Assembly (NCBI RefSeq): GCF_023498005.1
Contig: NZ_CP097289.1
Location: forward strand, 6,572,001 to 6,636,000
Source: Streptomyces durmitorensis
GTDB taxonomy: Bacteria; Actinomycetota; Actinomycetes; Streptomycetales; Streptomycetaceae
Direction: 5' to 3'
Length of the DNA stretch: 64,000 bases
Part shown: positions 48,863 through 57,764 of the stretch, piece after piece
How the letters are laid out: every line of letters begins with the position of its first letter
How positions within the stretch are numbered: the first letter of the stretch is position 1
Position numbers and translations under genes: made by a program
The notes under the pieces: generated by a model
What the model saw: only the letters and a program-made list of their open reading frames with translations
Database searches by the model: none
Told to the model about the DNA's origin: nothing

Positions 48863-50260
48863 TCAGGTGCCCTGTGAGCCCGCGAGGACCTCTGGGCGGA
48901 GCAGTTCCGCCAGGCGCTCCGCGGGCAACAGGCCCTTCTCCAGGACGAGTTCCGCCACGCCGCGCCCCGTGGCGAGCGCCTCCTTGGCGATGGCGGTGGC
49001 CGCCTCGTACCCGATGTGGGGGTTGAGCGCGGTGACCAGGCCGATGGAGTTCTCGACCGCCGCGCGGAGCTCGTCCGTGTTGGCTGTGATTCCGGCTACG
49101 CACCGTTCGGCGAGCGTCAGGCAGGCGGCGCGCAGATGCGTGAGGCTCTCGGACAGGGAGTGCAGGATGATCGGCTCGAACGCGTTCAGCTGCAGCTGCC
49201 CCGCCTCCGCCGCCATCGTGATGGTGACGTCGTTGCCGATCACCTCGAAGGCGACCTGGTTGACCACCTCGGGGATCACCGGGTTCACCTTGCCCGGCAT
49301 GATGCTCGAACCGGCCTGCACCGGCGGCAGGTTGATCTCGTTCAGGCCCGCGCGCGGCCCGGACGACAGGAGGCGCAGGTCGTTGCAGCTCTTGGAGAGC
49401 TTCACGGCGATCCGCTTCAGGACCCCGGACATCTGGACGAAGGCCCCGCAGTCCTGGGTCGCCTCGACCAGGTTCGCCGCCGTCACCAGCGGGAGTCCGG
49501 TGATGTGGGCGAGGTGCCCGCGAGCGGACTCCGCGTACCCCGCGGGCGCGTTGAGCCCGGTCCCGATCGCCGTCGCGCCCAGATTGATCTCGTGGATCAG
49601 CTCAACTGCCTCCGCGAGCCGGCTGCGGTCCTCGTCGAGCATCACCGCGTACGCCGAGAACTCCTGCCCGAGCGTCATCGGCACGGCGTCCTGCAACTGC
49701 GTACGCCCCATCTTCAGGACGTCGCGGAACTCCACCGCCTTGGCCGAGAAGGCGTCCTGCAGCACGGCCATCGCCTGCAGGAGCTCGCGCACCGCGAAGA
49801 CCGTGCCGATCTTGACGGCCGTCGGGTAGACGTCGTTGGTCGACTGCCCGAGATTGACGTCCTCGTTCGGGTGCAGGAACTCGTAGGCGCCCTTGGCGTG
49901 GCCGAGCAGCTCAAGGGCACGGTTGGCGACGACCTCGTTGGCGTTCATGTTCGTCGAGGTGCCCGCCCCGCCCTGGATGACGTCCACGACGAACTGGTCG
50001 TGCAGCTTGCCCTCGCGGATCTCCCGGCAGGCCTCGACGATGGCCGCCGCCTTGCGGGGCTCAAGGAGGCCGAGCTCCTCGTTGGCGAGTGCGGCGGCCT
50101 CCTTGACCGCGGCGAGCGCCTTGATGAGGTGGGGGTAGGTGGAGATCGGGGTCCCCGTGATGGGGAAGTTCTCCTTGGCGCGCAGGGAGTGGACACCCCA
50201 GTACGCCTCGGCGGGAATGTCGCGGTGGCCGAGCAGGTCGTGCTCGCTGCGGACGGTCAT
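48863..50260 (-). CDS. aspA: Aspartate ammonia-lyase (aspartase)
   Basis: The 465-residue product belongs to the fumarase/aspartase superfamily. It has GAGTSTNMNANEVVANRALE, NLGQSTNDVYPTA, QDAVPMTLGQEFSAYA and the signature loop GSSIMPGKVNP. It converts L-aspartate to fumarate and ammonia. Its neighbour upstream is an asparaginase that would supply aspartate. Fumarase is the alternative, but the context and the aspartase-like N-terminus (RSEHDLLGHRDIPAEAYWGV) favour aspartase. Confidence 0.93.
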   Translation of the reverse strand: MTVRSEHDLLGHRDIPAEAYWGVHSLRAKENFPITGTPISTYPHLIKALAAVKEAAALANEELGLLEPRKAAAIVEACREIREGKLHDQFVVDVIQGGAGTSTNMNANEVVANRALELLGHAKGAYEFLHPNEDVNLGQSTNDVYPTAVKIGTVFAVRELLQAMAVLQDAFSAKAVEFRDVLKMGRTQLQDAVPMTLGQEFSAYAVMLDEDRSRLAEAVELIHEINLGATAIGTGLNAPAGYAESARGHLAHITGLPLVTAANLVEATQDCGAFVQMSGVLKRIAVKLSKSCNDLRLLSSGPRAGLNEINLPPVQAGSSIMPGKVNPVIPEVVNQVAFEVIGNDVTITMAAEAGQLQLNAFEPIILHSLSESLTHLRAACLTLAERCVAGITANTDELRAAVENSIGLVTALNPHIGYEAATAIAKEALATGRGVAELVLEKGLLPAERLAELLRPEVLAGSQGT

Positions 50261-50345
50261 GGTGGTGCGGCTTCCTTCTGACTGGGGTGGGGACTTGTGG
50301 GGGAGTTGGGAAGTGGGGGGGCGTGGATCCCGGGGTGGGTGTGCG

Positions 50346-51386
50346 TCAGGTGTACGACGCCCGCGCGACCGGTTCCAGCGCCCGCGCCGGGCGGATGTTC
50401 CCGACCACCGCCCCGCCCCCGAGCAGCGGCGCGTCGCCGAACCCCGCGAGTGCGGCGGGATCGACCCCGCAGCGCGCGAGCGCCGCCGCGGTCACCGGCA
50501 GGCGTGCCCGGTCCGCTCCGTCGGCGATCTTCACGGCGATGGACCGGCCGTCCGGCAGGGCCGCGACCTGCACCCCTTCGAAGCCGTCCTTGGCGAGCAG
50601 CCCCGGCACGGCCCGCATCAGGGCCGCGACGTCGCGGCCGGAGCCCGATGCCATCTCGGCGTGCTCGCGCATCGCGTCGGCCACCAGCGCCTCGGGGGTG
50701 CCGGGCGGTGCCGTGGTGATCGTGGCCGCGGCGCGCGCCAGGCCGTGCAGGGAGATGGAGAACAGGGGCGCGCCGCAGCCGTCGACCGTCACATGGGCCA
50801 CGGCCTGCCCGGTGAGCTCCTCGACGGTCCGCGCGATCGCCCGCTGCAGCGGATGCGCGGGGTCGAGGACGTCGTCGAGCGACCAGCCGTTGAGCCGCGC
50901 CGTGTACAGCATCGCCGCGTGCTTGCCCGAGCAGTTCTGCGCGAGCCGTGACGGCAGCCGTCCGGCGCGGATCCAGTCCTCCCGTACGACCGGGTCGAAG
51001 GGCAGGTCCGACACATTGCGCAGGTCGTCCTCGACGAGCCCGGCCAGTTCCAGGATCCGCCGGGTCCCGGCGAGATGCCGTTCCTCGCCGGAGTGGCTCG
51101 CCGCGGTCAGCGCGAGCAGCTCGCCGTCGAGCGGGAGACCGGCCCGCAGCAGCGCCACGGCCTGCACCGGCTTCAGCGCCGAACGAGGAAAGAAGGCCGC
51201 CTCGATGTCACCGATCTGGAGCCGCACGCTCCCGTCGGCGGCCAGCACGACCACCGATCCGTAGTGGATGCCCTCGATGACACCGCCGCGTACGAGACGG
51301 GCGACGGGCGCGTGCAGCGGTTCCCGCACGGCGGGCGCCTCGGCGAGTGAACTTCCATACGTGGGAGCGGTGTTGAGGGTGTTCAC
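50346..51386 (-). CDS. L-asparaginase (asparaginase II family)
   Basis: GTG 51386 overlaps the permease stop (GTGA). The 346-residue product has [42 protein letters not shown] and [13 protein letters not shown], the conserved blocks of the Rhizobium-type asparaginase II family. It hydrolyses asparagine to aspartate and ammonia and is unrelated in sequence to the classical bacterial type. Coupling with the permease supports uptake and use of asparagine. Confidence 0.9.
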   Translation of the reverse strand: MNTLNTAPTYGSSLAEAPAVREPLHAPVARLVRGGVIEGIHYGSVVVLAADGSVRLQIGDIEAAFFPRSALKPVQAVALLRAGLPLDGELLALTAASHSGEERHLAGTRRILELAGLVEDDLRNVSDLPFDPVVREDWIRAGRLPSRLAQNCSGKHAAMLYTARLNGWSLDDVLDPAHPLQRAIARTVEELTGQAVAHVTVDGCGAPLFSISLHGLARAAATITTAPPGTPEALVADAMREHAEMASGSGRDVAALMRAVPGLLAKDGFEGVQVAALPDGRSIAVKIADGADRARLPVTAAALARCGVDPAALAGFGDAPLLGGGAVVGNIRPARALEPVARASYT

Positions 51387-52843
51387 GCGTCCGCTCCGGA
51401 CTTCCGTACGGCCGATACCCGGCCGCGTACGCAGTACCACCCGGCCACCAGCGCCGCCGCGATCAGCGGCAGGCACAGCACGGTCGTGCGTCCGGCGCCC
51501 CCGTCGGCGTACATCAGGACCAGCACGGACACGAGGAAGAAGAGGGTGACGAGCTGGATCCAGGGTGAGCCCGGCAGGCGGTAATCGGGGCGCTCGATGG
51601 CGCCCTCCTCCGTCTTCCGCCAGAACTGGAGATGGCAGAGCATGATCATGCCCCAGGTGGCGAGGATGCCGAGGGCCGCGAAGTTCAGGACGATCTCGAA
51701 CGCGTCGGCGGGGACCACGAAGTTGAGCCCGACGCCGAGCACGCAGATGCCGCTGGTCAGCAGGATTCCGCCGTACGGGACCTGGCTGCGGCTCATGACC
51801 CCGGTGAACCGGGGCGCGGAGCCGGACATCGCCATGGAGCGCAGGATGCGGCCGGTGGAGTAGAGGCCGGAGTTCAGCGACGACATGGCCGCGGTGAGCA
51901 CCACGAGGTTCATCACGCCGCCCGCCGCCGGGATGCCGATGTTGGAGAGCACGGTGACGAAGGGGCTCTCGCCGGAGGTGTACTTGTTCCAGGGCAGCAG
52001 CATGGAGAGCAGCAGTACGGAGCCGACGTAGAAGAGCCCGACGCGCCACATGATGGAGTTGATGGCCTTCGGCATGATCTTCTCGGGGTTCTCGGTCTCG
52101 CCCGCCGCGACGCCGACCAGCTCCACGGACGCGTAGGCGAAGACGACACCCTGGATGATCAGGAGCATCGGCAGCAGGCCGCTCGGGAAGATGCCGCCGT
52201 TGTCCGAGATCAGGGACGGGCCGGGGGAGTGGCCGTCCACGGGATGCTGGGTGACGAGCAGGAAGATCCCGATCAGCATGAAGATCACAAGGGCGCTGAC
52301 CTTGACGATCGCGAACCAGAACTCCAGCTCCCCGAAGATCTTCACGGAGATGAGGTTCACCGTGAGGACGACGGCGAGCGCGATGAGGGCGATCACCCAC
52401 TGCGGGATGTCGGAGAACATGCCCCAGTAGTGGGTGTAGGTGGCGACCGCGGTGATGTCGGCGATCCCGGTGGTCGCCCAGTTCAGGAAGTACATCCAGC
52501 CCGCCGTGTAGGCGCCCTTCTCGCCGAGGAACTCCCTGGCGTACGAGACGAAGGCGCCGGACGAGGGCCGGTACAGGACGAGTTCGCCGAGGGCCCGCAC
52601 GACCAGGAAGGCGAAGGCGCCGCAGACGGCGTACGCGATGAACAGCGAGGGACCGGCCTCGGCGAGGCGGCCGCCGGCCCCGAGGAAGAGTCCCGTGCCG
52701 ATCGCGCCGCCGATGGCGATCATGTTGACGTGCCGGGACTTCAGGGACTTGCTGTACCCCGCGTCCCCGGCGTCGACGTGAGCCGCCGGTTTCCGTATGT
52801 GCGACGGGTCTTCGAGGGAGTCTGCGAGGGACTGTTCGCTCAC
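51383..52843 (-). CDS. Amino acid permease (AAT/APC family, AnsP/GabP-like)
   Basis: GTG 52843 overlaps the TGA of the FadR-type gene. The 486-residue product has about 12 transmembrane helices. The family start is [25 protein letters not shown], and it has [20 protein letters not shown] and the [18 protein letters not shown] loop. It is a proton-coupled importer. Position next to asparaginase and aspartase suggests asparagine or aspartate as substrate. Confidence 0.92.
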   Translation of the reverse strand: MSEQSLADSLEDPSHIRKPAAHVDAGDAGYSKSLKSRHVNMIAIGGAIGTGLFLGAGGRLAEAGPSLFIAYAVCGAFAFLVVRALGELVLYRPSSGAFVSYAREFLGEKGAYTAGWMYFLNWATTGIADITAVATYTHYWGMFSDIPQWVIALIALAVVLTVNLISVKIFGELEFWFAIVKVSALVIFMLIGIFLLVTQHPVDGHSPGPSLISDNGGIFPSGLLPMLLIIQGVVFAYASVELVGVAAGETENPEKIMPKAINSIMWRVGLFYVGSVLLLSMLLPWNKYTSGESPFVTVLSNIGIPAAGGVMNLVVLTAAMSSLNSGLYSTGRILRSMAMSGSAPRFTGVMSRSQVPYGGILLTSGICVLGVGLNFVVPADAFEIVLNFAALGILATWGMIMLCHLQFWRKTEEGAIERPDYRLPGSPWIQLVTLFFLVSVLVLMYADGGAGRTTVLCLPLIAAALVAGWYCVRGRVSAVRKSGADA

Positions 52844-53574
52844 GCCTGGTGTCCGCCTTCCGGTGGGGCGTCCGTGCGTTCGGGGCGCACGATCGCGGTG
52901 AGGGTCGTCTCGACGCGGTCGAGGTGGTGGGCCATGGCCTCGGCCGCGTCGTGCGAGCTGCCGTCGACGAGCGCCTCGACGATGGCGCGGTGCTCGCGGT
53001 TGGACTGCTCGCGGCGGTCGCCGAGTTCGTTGAGGAACGCGGACTGGCGGGCCAGCGCGTCCCGGATCTCCTCGATCACGCGGCGGAAGACCGGGTTCTG
53101 GGCGGCTTGTGCGACGGCGAGGTGGAAGACCGTGTCCATGGCCACCCACGCGGTGGTGTCGGTCTCGCGCTCCATGCGCTCCAGGAGGTGGGCGAGGTGG
53201 TCGAGGTCCTCGGACGTACGGCGTGTGGCGGCGTAGCCCGTCATGGGGATCTCGACGTGCCGCCGGACTTCAAGGAGGTCGCTGGCCGCGTAGTCGCCGA
53301 AGGTGGGGTCCTCGTCCGGCCCGTTCGACAGGACGAACGTGCCCTTGCCCGTCCGGGAGACGGTGAGGCCCATCGTCTGCAGGGCCCGCAGGGCTTCCCG
53401 CAGTACGGGCCTGCTGACCTCCAGGCGACGGCAGAGCTCCGCCTCGGAGGGGAGCTTGTCGCCTACGGCGTAGTCGCCGCGCTCGATGGCGCTGCGCAGA
53501 TGACCGAGCACTGCTTCCATGGCGCTGACGCGCCGGGGTACCGGGTCACCTGTCTGGCTGTCTGACAGGTTCAC
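52840..53574 (-). CDS. GntR/FadR-family transcriptional regulator
   Basis: The 244-residue product, counted from GTG 53574, has a winged helix ([20 protein letters not shown], then [13 protein letters not shown]). An FCD ligand-binding domain follows with the metal-site histidines typical of FadR-C ([22 protein letters not shown]). It heads the permease-asparaginase-aspartase operon through GTGA couplings, so it likely senses an amino acid or organic acid. An inverted repeat at 53548-53570 lies inside the first codons of this long version, so ATG 53520 (MEAVLGHL) is a serious alternative start. Confidence 0.88.
   Translation of the reverse strand: MNLSDSQTGDPVPRRVSAMEAVLGHLRSAIERGDYAVGDKLPSEAELCRRLEVSRPVLREALRALQTMGLTVSRTGKGTFVLSNGPDEDPTFGDYAASDLLEVRRHVEIPMTGYAATRRTSEDLDHLAHLLERMERETDTTAWVAMDTVFHLAVAQAAQNPVFRRVIEEIRDALARQSAFLNELGDRREQSNREHRAIVEALVDGSSHDAAEAMAHHLDRVETTLTAIVRPERTDAPPEGGHQA
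53548..53570. promoter_or_regulatory. Inverted repeat, possible FadR/GntR operator
   Basis: ACCTGTC (53548-53554) and GACAGGT (53564-53570) are perfect 7-bp arms nine bases apart, at the 5' end of the regulator gene. Confidence 0.5.
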
Positions 53575-53815
53575 GGGGGTGATCCTGCGGGGGGACGGGA
53601 GGGGCTGTCAAGGGTCCGGGGGAGGGCGGGGCCGGTGGGGGCCGTGGGTCGGGGACGGCTGGATTTGGCCGTGGCATGTCAAGAATCATGGGGGTGTGTC
53701 TTGCCACCTCAAGGGGCCCATGCCTCAATGAGCAGCGGTGCGGGACGCTGACTGCCCGTCAGTTTCCGTGCTCAATTCCCCCCGCAATCCCCCCACTTGA
53801 AGGCAGGACACCCCC

Positions 53816-54322
53816 ATGAGGCATGGCAATGGCGCAATCGGCGGGCAGGGCAGATTCGGCGTCCGCAGACTCGGTGCCGGGTCGGCGCTCGGCGTCGGTC
53901 TGGTCGCCCTGGGCGCGATGGTGATGGCGCCCGCCGCCACCGCGGTGACCCCCGACACCGCGACCATCTCGTTCGACTGCGGCTCGTACGGCTCGGGCTC
54001 GGCGACGCTCAAGGCCACCCAGGACGGGACCGCCGCGACCATCAGCGTCTCCACGTCGGCGATCACCGCCCCCATCGACATCGCCGCGGGCTCGGTCGAC
54101 TCGACGCTCACGCTCACCAAGAACGGCTCGGACACCGCCACCTTCACCGGCAGCTCCAACCCGGCCATACCCGCCGGCGGAGAGGTCTCCACAGGGCCGC
54201 TCGACGGGACCGTCGCCACCGGCGACAGCCTGGAGGGCAAGTCGCTCCAGGTCGTGGTCCTCGGGATCAGCGTGACCTGCAACGCCACGTCGGCGCAGGC
54301 ACCCGGGCCGTTCGTCTTCTGA
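53816..54322 (+). CDS. Secreted protein of unknown function
   Basis: ATG 53816 has GCAGGA about seven bases upstream. The 168-residue product has a signal peptide (basic start, hydrophobic GSALGVGLVALGAMVMA, cleavage near AATA at about residue 42). A Thr/Ser/Gly-rich beta-type body has two cysteines (FDCGSYGSG and SVTCNATS) that could form a disulfide. It resembles the small extracellular Ig-like or DUF-type proteins of Streptomyces. No catalytic motif is visible. It is a single-gene unit with 241 bases upstream of it. Confidence 0.75.
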   Translation: MRHGNGAIGGQGRFGVRRLGAGSALGVGLVALGAMVMAPAATAVTPDTATISFDCGSYGSGSATLKATQDGTAATISVSTSAITAPIDIAAGSVDSTLTLTKNGSDTATFTGSSNPAIPAGGEVSTGPLDGTVATGDSLEGKSLQVVVLGISVTCNATSAQAPGPFVF

Positions 54323-54363
54323 CGGCCGGCAGGGGCATCTGCTCCGTGTGCGGGCGGTGGCGC

Positions 54364-55119
54364 TCAGGTCCGAGCGCCACCGCCCCTTCCGCCGGGTCCC
54401 CCTGCCAGCGGGCGCCAGTACTGGTCCTTGCCCTCGTCCCGTACGACATAGCCCAGACCCTGCATCGTCTCGGCGAGGTCCCTGACGTCCTCCCCGGCAT
54501 CGCTCTTCAACGCGATCCTCCGTGCCGCGAGGACCGCCTGCGCCTCGGCGGACAGCCCCGGAACGCCGGGAATCCAGCGCTGGAACAGGGACGCGTGCGG
54601 GTCGGCGTCCTGCCACGGGTAGCCGTGCGAGCGGAACGCCTTGGCCAGGGCCGGTGCCGCCGTCTTGTGGACGCCGCGCGTGAACTGGCGTGACGTCTCG
54701 TCGAGCACCACCAGTTCCTTGCCGTCCAGGAAGACCGCCGAGACGCGCTCGCGTCCGATCGTCCGCGTGCGGTTGTGCTGCTCCGCCGCGAGCTCCTGGT
54801 CGGTCAGCTTCAGCTTCAGGGTCTCCTCGATCTCCGTGACGGCGATCAGCAGCCCGGCCACCAGGCCGACGCCCGCCGCGATCCCCGCCTGCCACGGCTT
54901 GTCCAGCGTGCCGACGAACGTGATGCCGTCCCGCCAGGGCAGCACCGGCGACCGGCTCAGCCACCGGGCCAGGGGCGGCAGGCCGATGCCGAGCAGGAGG
55001 CCGAGGATCGGCATGCCGATGAGTACGGTCAGCAGGTCGCCGCGCGGGTAACCGAGCACCGTCGTCCGGTCCTTGTCGAGCGAGACGGGGACGGGGCCGA
55101 GGCTCTCTTCGCTGGTCAT
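54364..55119 (-). CDS. YqeB-like membrane protein
   Basis: ATG 55119 is chosen (MTSEESLGPVPVSLDKDRTT). The 251-residue product has two membrane helices (about 28-48, LLTVLIGMPILGLLLGIGL, and about 72-95, AGIAAGVGLVAGLLIAVTEI). A PH-like domain follows (ELVVLDETSRQFTRG). A C-terminal region (FRSHGYPWQDADPHASLFQR) ends in a Gly-rich tail. This layout matches actinobacterial proteins annotated as YqeB. Function is unknown. It is divergent from the phosphotransferase at 55259. Confidence 0.78.
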   Translation of the reverse strand: MTSEESLGPVPVSLDKDRTTVLGYPRGDLLTVLIGMPILGLLLGIGLPPLARWLSRSPVLPWRDGITFVGTLDKPWQAGIAAGVGLVAGLLIAVTEIEETLKLKLTDQELAAEQHNRTRTIGRERVSAVFLDGKELVVLDETSRQFTRGVHKTAAPALAKAFRSHGYPWQDADPHASLFQRWIPGVPGLSAEAQAVLAARRIALKSDAGEDVRDLAETMQGLGYVVRDEGKDQYWRPLAGGPGGRGGGART

Positions 55120-55258
55120 GTCCTCGACGCTAGGCGGGCCGGGGGTCGCGGGGGAGCGGCCGAAAGTCGATGGGCGGCAGACTTCGGTCGATGTCGCGAG
55201 GCCGCGCGACCACCAAATTGCGTTGCCGACGCCCCACCCGCCCTCTACCGTCCCGATC

Positions 55259-56203
55259 ATGCTGCCCACCGTGGACACCGACGAGCAATGGGACGCCGTG
55301 GTCCCCGACGAGGCCCTCATGCGGCCCGGAGCCGAGGACCTCTGCGCCAGGCTCGGCCTCGCAGGGGCCCCGCTCGACCGGTTCACGGAGGGGACACAGC
55401 CCGTCTACGCCGTCGGCGACGACCTCGTCCTGAAGCTCTTCCCCGGCGCCGCGGCCGACGACGGGCTCGTCGAGGCGCGGGTGTTGAGCCATCTTCAGGG
55501 GCGGCTGCCCGTCCCCACACCGCGGGTGCACGCGTCCGGGGCGTACGAGAACGGCTGGCGCTACGTGCTGATGTCCCGGCTGCCCGGCGAAGACCTCGCC
55601 ACCGCCTGGCCGCGCGTCCCGCGCGCCGACCGGGAGCGCCTGGTCACCGAGGCCGGTGAGGCGCTCGCCGCGCTGCACGCCCTTGACCCCGGGCCGCTCG
55701 CCGATGTGCTCGGACCCGGTGACTGGGGGGCGTTCCTCGGCAGGCAGCGCGCCGGGGCCGTCCGGCGGCAGCGGGAGCGCGGGCTGCCGGAGAGCTGGCT
55801 GGAGCAGATCCCGGGATTCCTGGACGCCGTGCCGCTGCGTGCCGATGCGCCGCGGGTCCTCCTGCACACCGAGTTCATGCGCCAGCATCTGCTGGCCGGT
55901 CCGAGTCCCGGCGACGGCGGGCGGCTCGCGCTCACCGGGCTCTTCGACTTCGAGCCCGCCATGATCGGGGACAGGGCGTACGACTTCGTGGGCGTCGGCC
56001 TCTTCGTCACGCGCGCGGAGCCGGGGCTGCTCGGCCGCTTCATGCGGGCCTACGGGCGGACCTTCGAGCCGCGGGAGCTCCTGGCCCACACCCTGCTGCA
56101 CGTCTACAGCAACCTGCCCTGGTACCTGCGGGAACTGCCCGCACCGCCGGAGCCGACGCTCGACGCGCTCGCCGAGACCTGGTTCGGCACCGATGGCGGC
56201 TGA
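55259..56203 (+). CDS. Aminoglycoside phosphotransferase (APH)-family kinase
   Basis: The 314-residue product has an ATP-binding start (GDDLVLKLFPGAAADDGLVE), a helix with RVLSHLQGRLPVPTPRVH and YVLMSRLPGEDLATAW, and LLHTEFMRQHLLA where the usual catalytic His-x-Asp is expected. The motif reads HTEF, so the catalytic Asp is replaced by Glu. FDFEPAMIGDRAYDFV (metal-binding region) follows. It is probably a small-molecule kinase or fructosamine/choline-kinase relative, perhaps not an antibiotic resistance enzyme. Confidence 0.85.
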   Translation: MLPTVDTDEQWDAVVPDEALMRPGAEDLCARLGLAGAPLDRFTEGTQPVYAVGDDLVLKLFPGAAADDGLVEARVLSHLQGRLPVPTPRVHASGAYENGWRYVLMSRLPGEDLATAWPRVPRADRERLVTEAGEALAALHALDPGPLADVLGPGDWGAFLGRQRAGAVRRQRERGLPESWLEQIPGFLDAVPLRADAPRVLLHTEFMRQHLLAGPSPGDGGRLALTGLFDFEPAMIGDRAYDFVGVGLFVTRAEPGLLGRFMRAYGRTFEPRELLAHTLLHVYSNLPWYLRELPAPPEPTLDALAETWFGTDGG

Positions 56204-56204
56204 G

Positions 56205-56617
56205 GGCGCCCGTCGTATCGATCACCTCGGCCTCGCGCCGCAGCCACGGCAGGGCTTCCTGGTAGACGGAGACGTGGTCGAGGCGCCAGCGGGCGAACGC
56301 CGGGGCGTCCGCCTCGATGCGCCGCGTGAGGGTCTGCGCGTCGGTGTGCAGCACGAAATGCCGTACGGGAACGCCGAGTTGGCCACCAGCGTGTCGCCCG
56401 TGTACGCGAGCAGCTCCCGCGCCGTCTCGACGACGAGGCGCCGCCACGGCGTCCAGTGCTGGAAGTCGGCCTCCTCCTGGAGGGGGCCGAGGACGTGGTG
56501 CAGCATGTAGCCGACCTCTTCGGTGTCGAAGAGGCGGGATGCGGGGATCAGCTCGACCAGTCTCTCGGACGTGGTCGTCTTGCCCACGCCGAAACTTCCG
56601 TTGACCCAGACAATCAT
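56205..56617 (-). pseudogene. Broken AAA-family P-loop kinase
   Basis: The start is intact (MIVWVNGSFGVGKTTTSERL, Walker A at about residue 8) and continues to AYTGDTLVAN. There the frame shifts: the next homologous residues (GVPVRHFVLHTDAQTLTRRI, then DHVSVYQEALPWLRREAEVIDT) are in another frame. Family members carry about 20 more residues at this junction, so a deletion caused the shift. The 3' end stops at the neighbouring phosphotransferase gene and lacks the usual C-terminus. The intact family consists of small nucleotide-binding kinases of unknown substrate. Confidence 0.75.
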
Positions 56618-56673
56618 GCGGTCCAGGCAAGCACGTACGCCGTGAGAGCGGCTTAAGGCTCAAGGCTCAAGGC

Positions 56674-57225
56674 CTAGGTGACCGGGTCACCCGGCGTCGC
56701 CGGGCTCTGCTGCTCGCGTACGTTCCTCGTCCGCGAGCCCACCGACACCAGCGCCCCGATGGCCGTGCCCGCCAGGGCCGCCGGCACCATCCAGTTGCGG
56801 TTGAAGGAGTGACCGAGCGCGCTGTCGGCCGAGTAGGCGCCGGGTCCTGTGATGGCGAGGGCGGCGGAGACCAGGCCGAGGAATGCCGGGTACTCGTAGC
56901 CGCCGCCCTGGCTGAAGAAGCCGTTGGGAGCGTGTACCGCGGTCGCCCCGGCCATGGCGCCCGCCGCCGCCGAACCGGCCGCGGGGGTCGCGAGGCCGAG
57001 CGCGAGGAGGGTGCCGCCGCCCGCCTCGGCGAGCCCGGCGATGACGGCGTTCGCCTTGCCGGGCTGGAAGCCGATGGACTCCATGAAGGCGCCGGTGCCC
57101 TCGATGCCGTGCCCGCCGAACCAGCCGAAGAGCTTCTGGGCGCCGTGGGCGGCGAGGACTCCGCCGGTCGTGACGCGGAGCAGGAGCAGGCCGAAGTCGC
57201 GGCGGTCGAAGCAGGAACTGGTCAT
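56674..57225 (-). CDS. DoxX-family membrane protein
   Basis: ATG 57225 follows AGGAGAG. The 183-residue product has four helices. The family motif FGLLLLRVTTGGVLAAHGAQ, then KLFGWFGGHG, comes first. FMESIGFQPGKANAVIAGLA, then EAGGG, and a late GYEYPAFLGLVSAALAITGP follow. DoxX proteins are linked to thiosulfate:quinone oxidation or oxidative stress in other organisms. The specific partner here is not known. Confidence 0.88.
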   Translation of the reverse strand: MTSSCFDRRDFGLLLLRVTTGGVLAAHGAQKLFGWFGGHGIEGTGAFMESIGFQPGKANAVIAGLAEAGGGTLLALGLATPAAGSAAAGAMAGATAVHAPNGFFSQGGGYEYPAFLGLVSAALAITGPGAYSADSALGHSFNRNWMVPAALAGTAIGALVSVGSRTRNVREQQSPATPGDPVT

Positions 57226-57358
57226 GGCGCTCTCTCCTGAGATGGGCGGGCGTGTCCCCCCACCGTCCGCCAGAGCCGCGCCGCGCACCCGGCTCGATCG
57301 GCCGTACGGGTGACCCCGTCCGGTGGCGGGGCTGGGCGGCCGATGTGACCGTGGGTGC

Positions 57359-57682
57359 ATGAGCATTCAGGTAAACAGGCTCGCCGACCCGACGGTCCGG
57401 GCCTTCGTCACCGCCGTGAACTCCCACGACCAGGCAGCCTTCCAGGCCCTCCTCACGCCGGACGCGACCATGTCCGACGACGGCACGGACCGGGACATCG
57501 CCGAGTGGACGGAGCGCGAGGTCTTCTCCTCGCACGGCCACATGGACGTGGAGAACGAGTCGGACGGCGGGCGCGTGCTGATCGTCACTTACCGTAACGA
57601 CACGTGGGGGGAGATGCGGACGAAGTGGCGGTTCACCGTCGACGGCGGGAAGGTCTCCCGGTTCGAGACGGGGCAGGCTTAA
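57359..57682 (+). CDS. NTF2-like (SnoaL-type) small protein
   Basis: ATG 57359 starts a 107-residue product, MSIQVNRLADPTVRAFVTAV, then NSHDQAAFQALLTPDATMSD, ending in a strand-rich KWRFTVDGGKVSRFETG. This is the cone-shaped alpha+beta barrel of the NTF2/SnoaL superfamily, which binds small molecules or acts as isomerase or hydrolase. No diagnostic catalytic residues can be fixed. It is divergent from doxX. Confidence 0.8.
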   Translation: MSIQVNRLADPTVRAFVTAVNSHDQAAFQALLTPDATMSDDGTDRDIAEWTEREVFSSHGHMDVENESDGGRVLIVTYRNDTWGEMRTKWRFTVDGGKVSRFETGQA

Positions 57683-57725
57683 GGCCTGGAGCAGCGGCAT
57701 CGAGTGACGCGTTCCGCGTGAGGGC

Positions 57726-57756
57726 TTGCCTTCGCATGCACTTCAACTCCTAGCGT
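57726..57756 (+). promoter_or_regulatory. MerR-type promoter, probably giving a leaderless mRNA
   Basis: TTGCCT (57726-57731) and TAGCGT (57751-57756) are separated by 19 bases, the stretched spacing used by MerR activators. ATG 57765 lies 8 bases after the -10 element, so transcription should start at or next to it. Confidence 0.6.
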
Positions 57757-57764
57757 CCGTGGGC

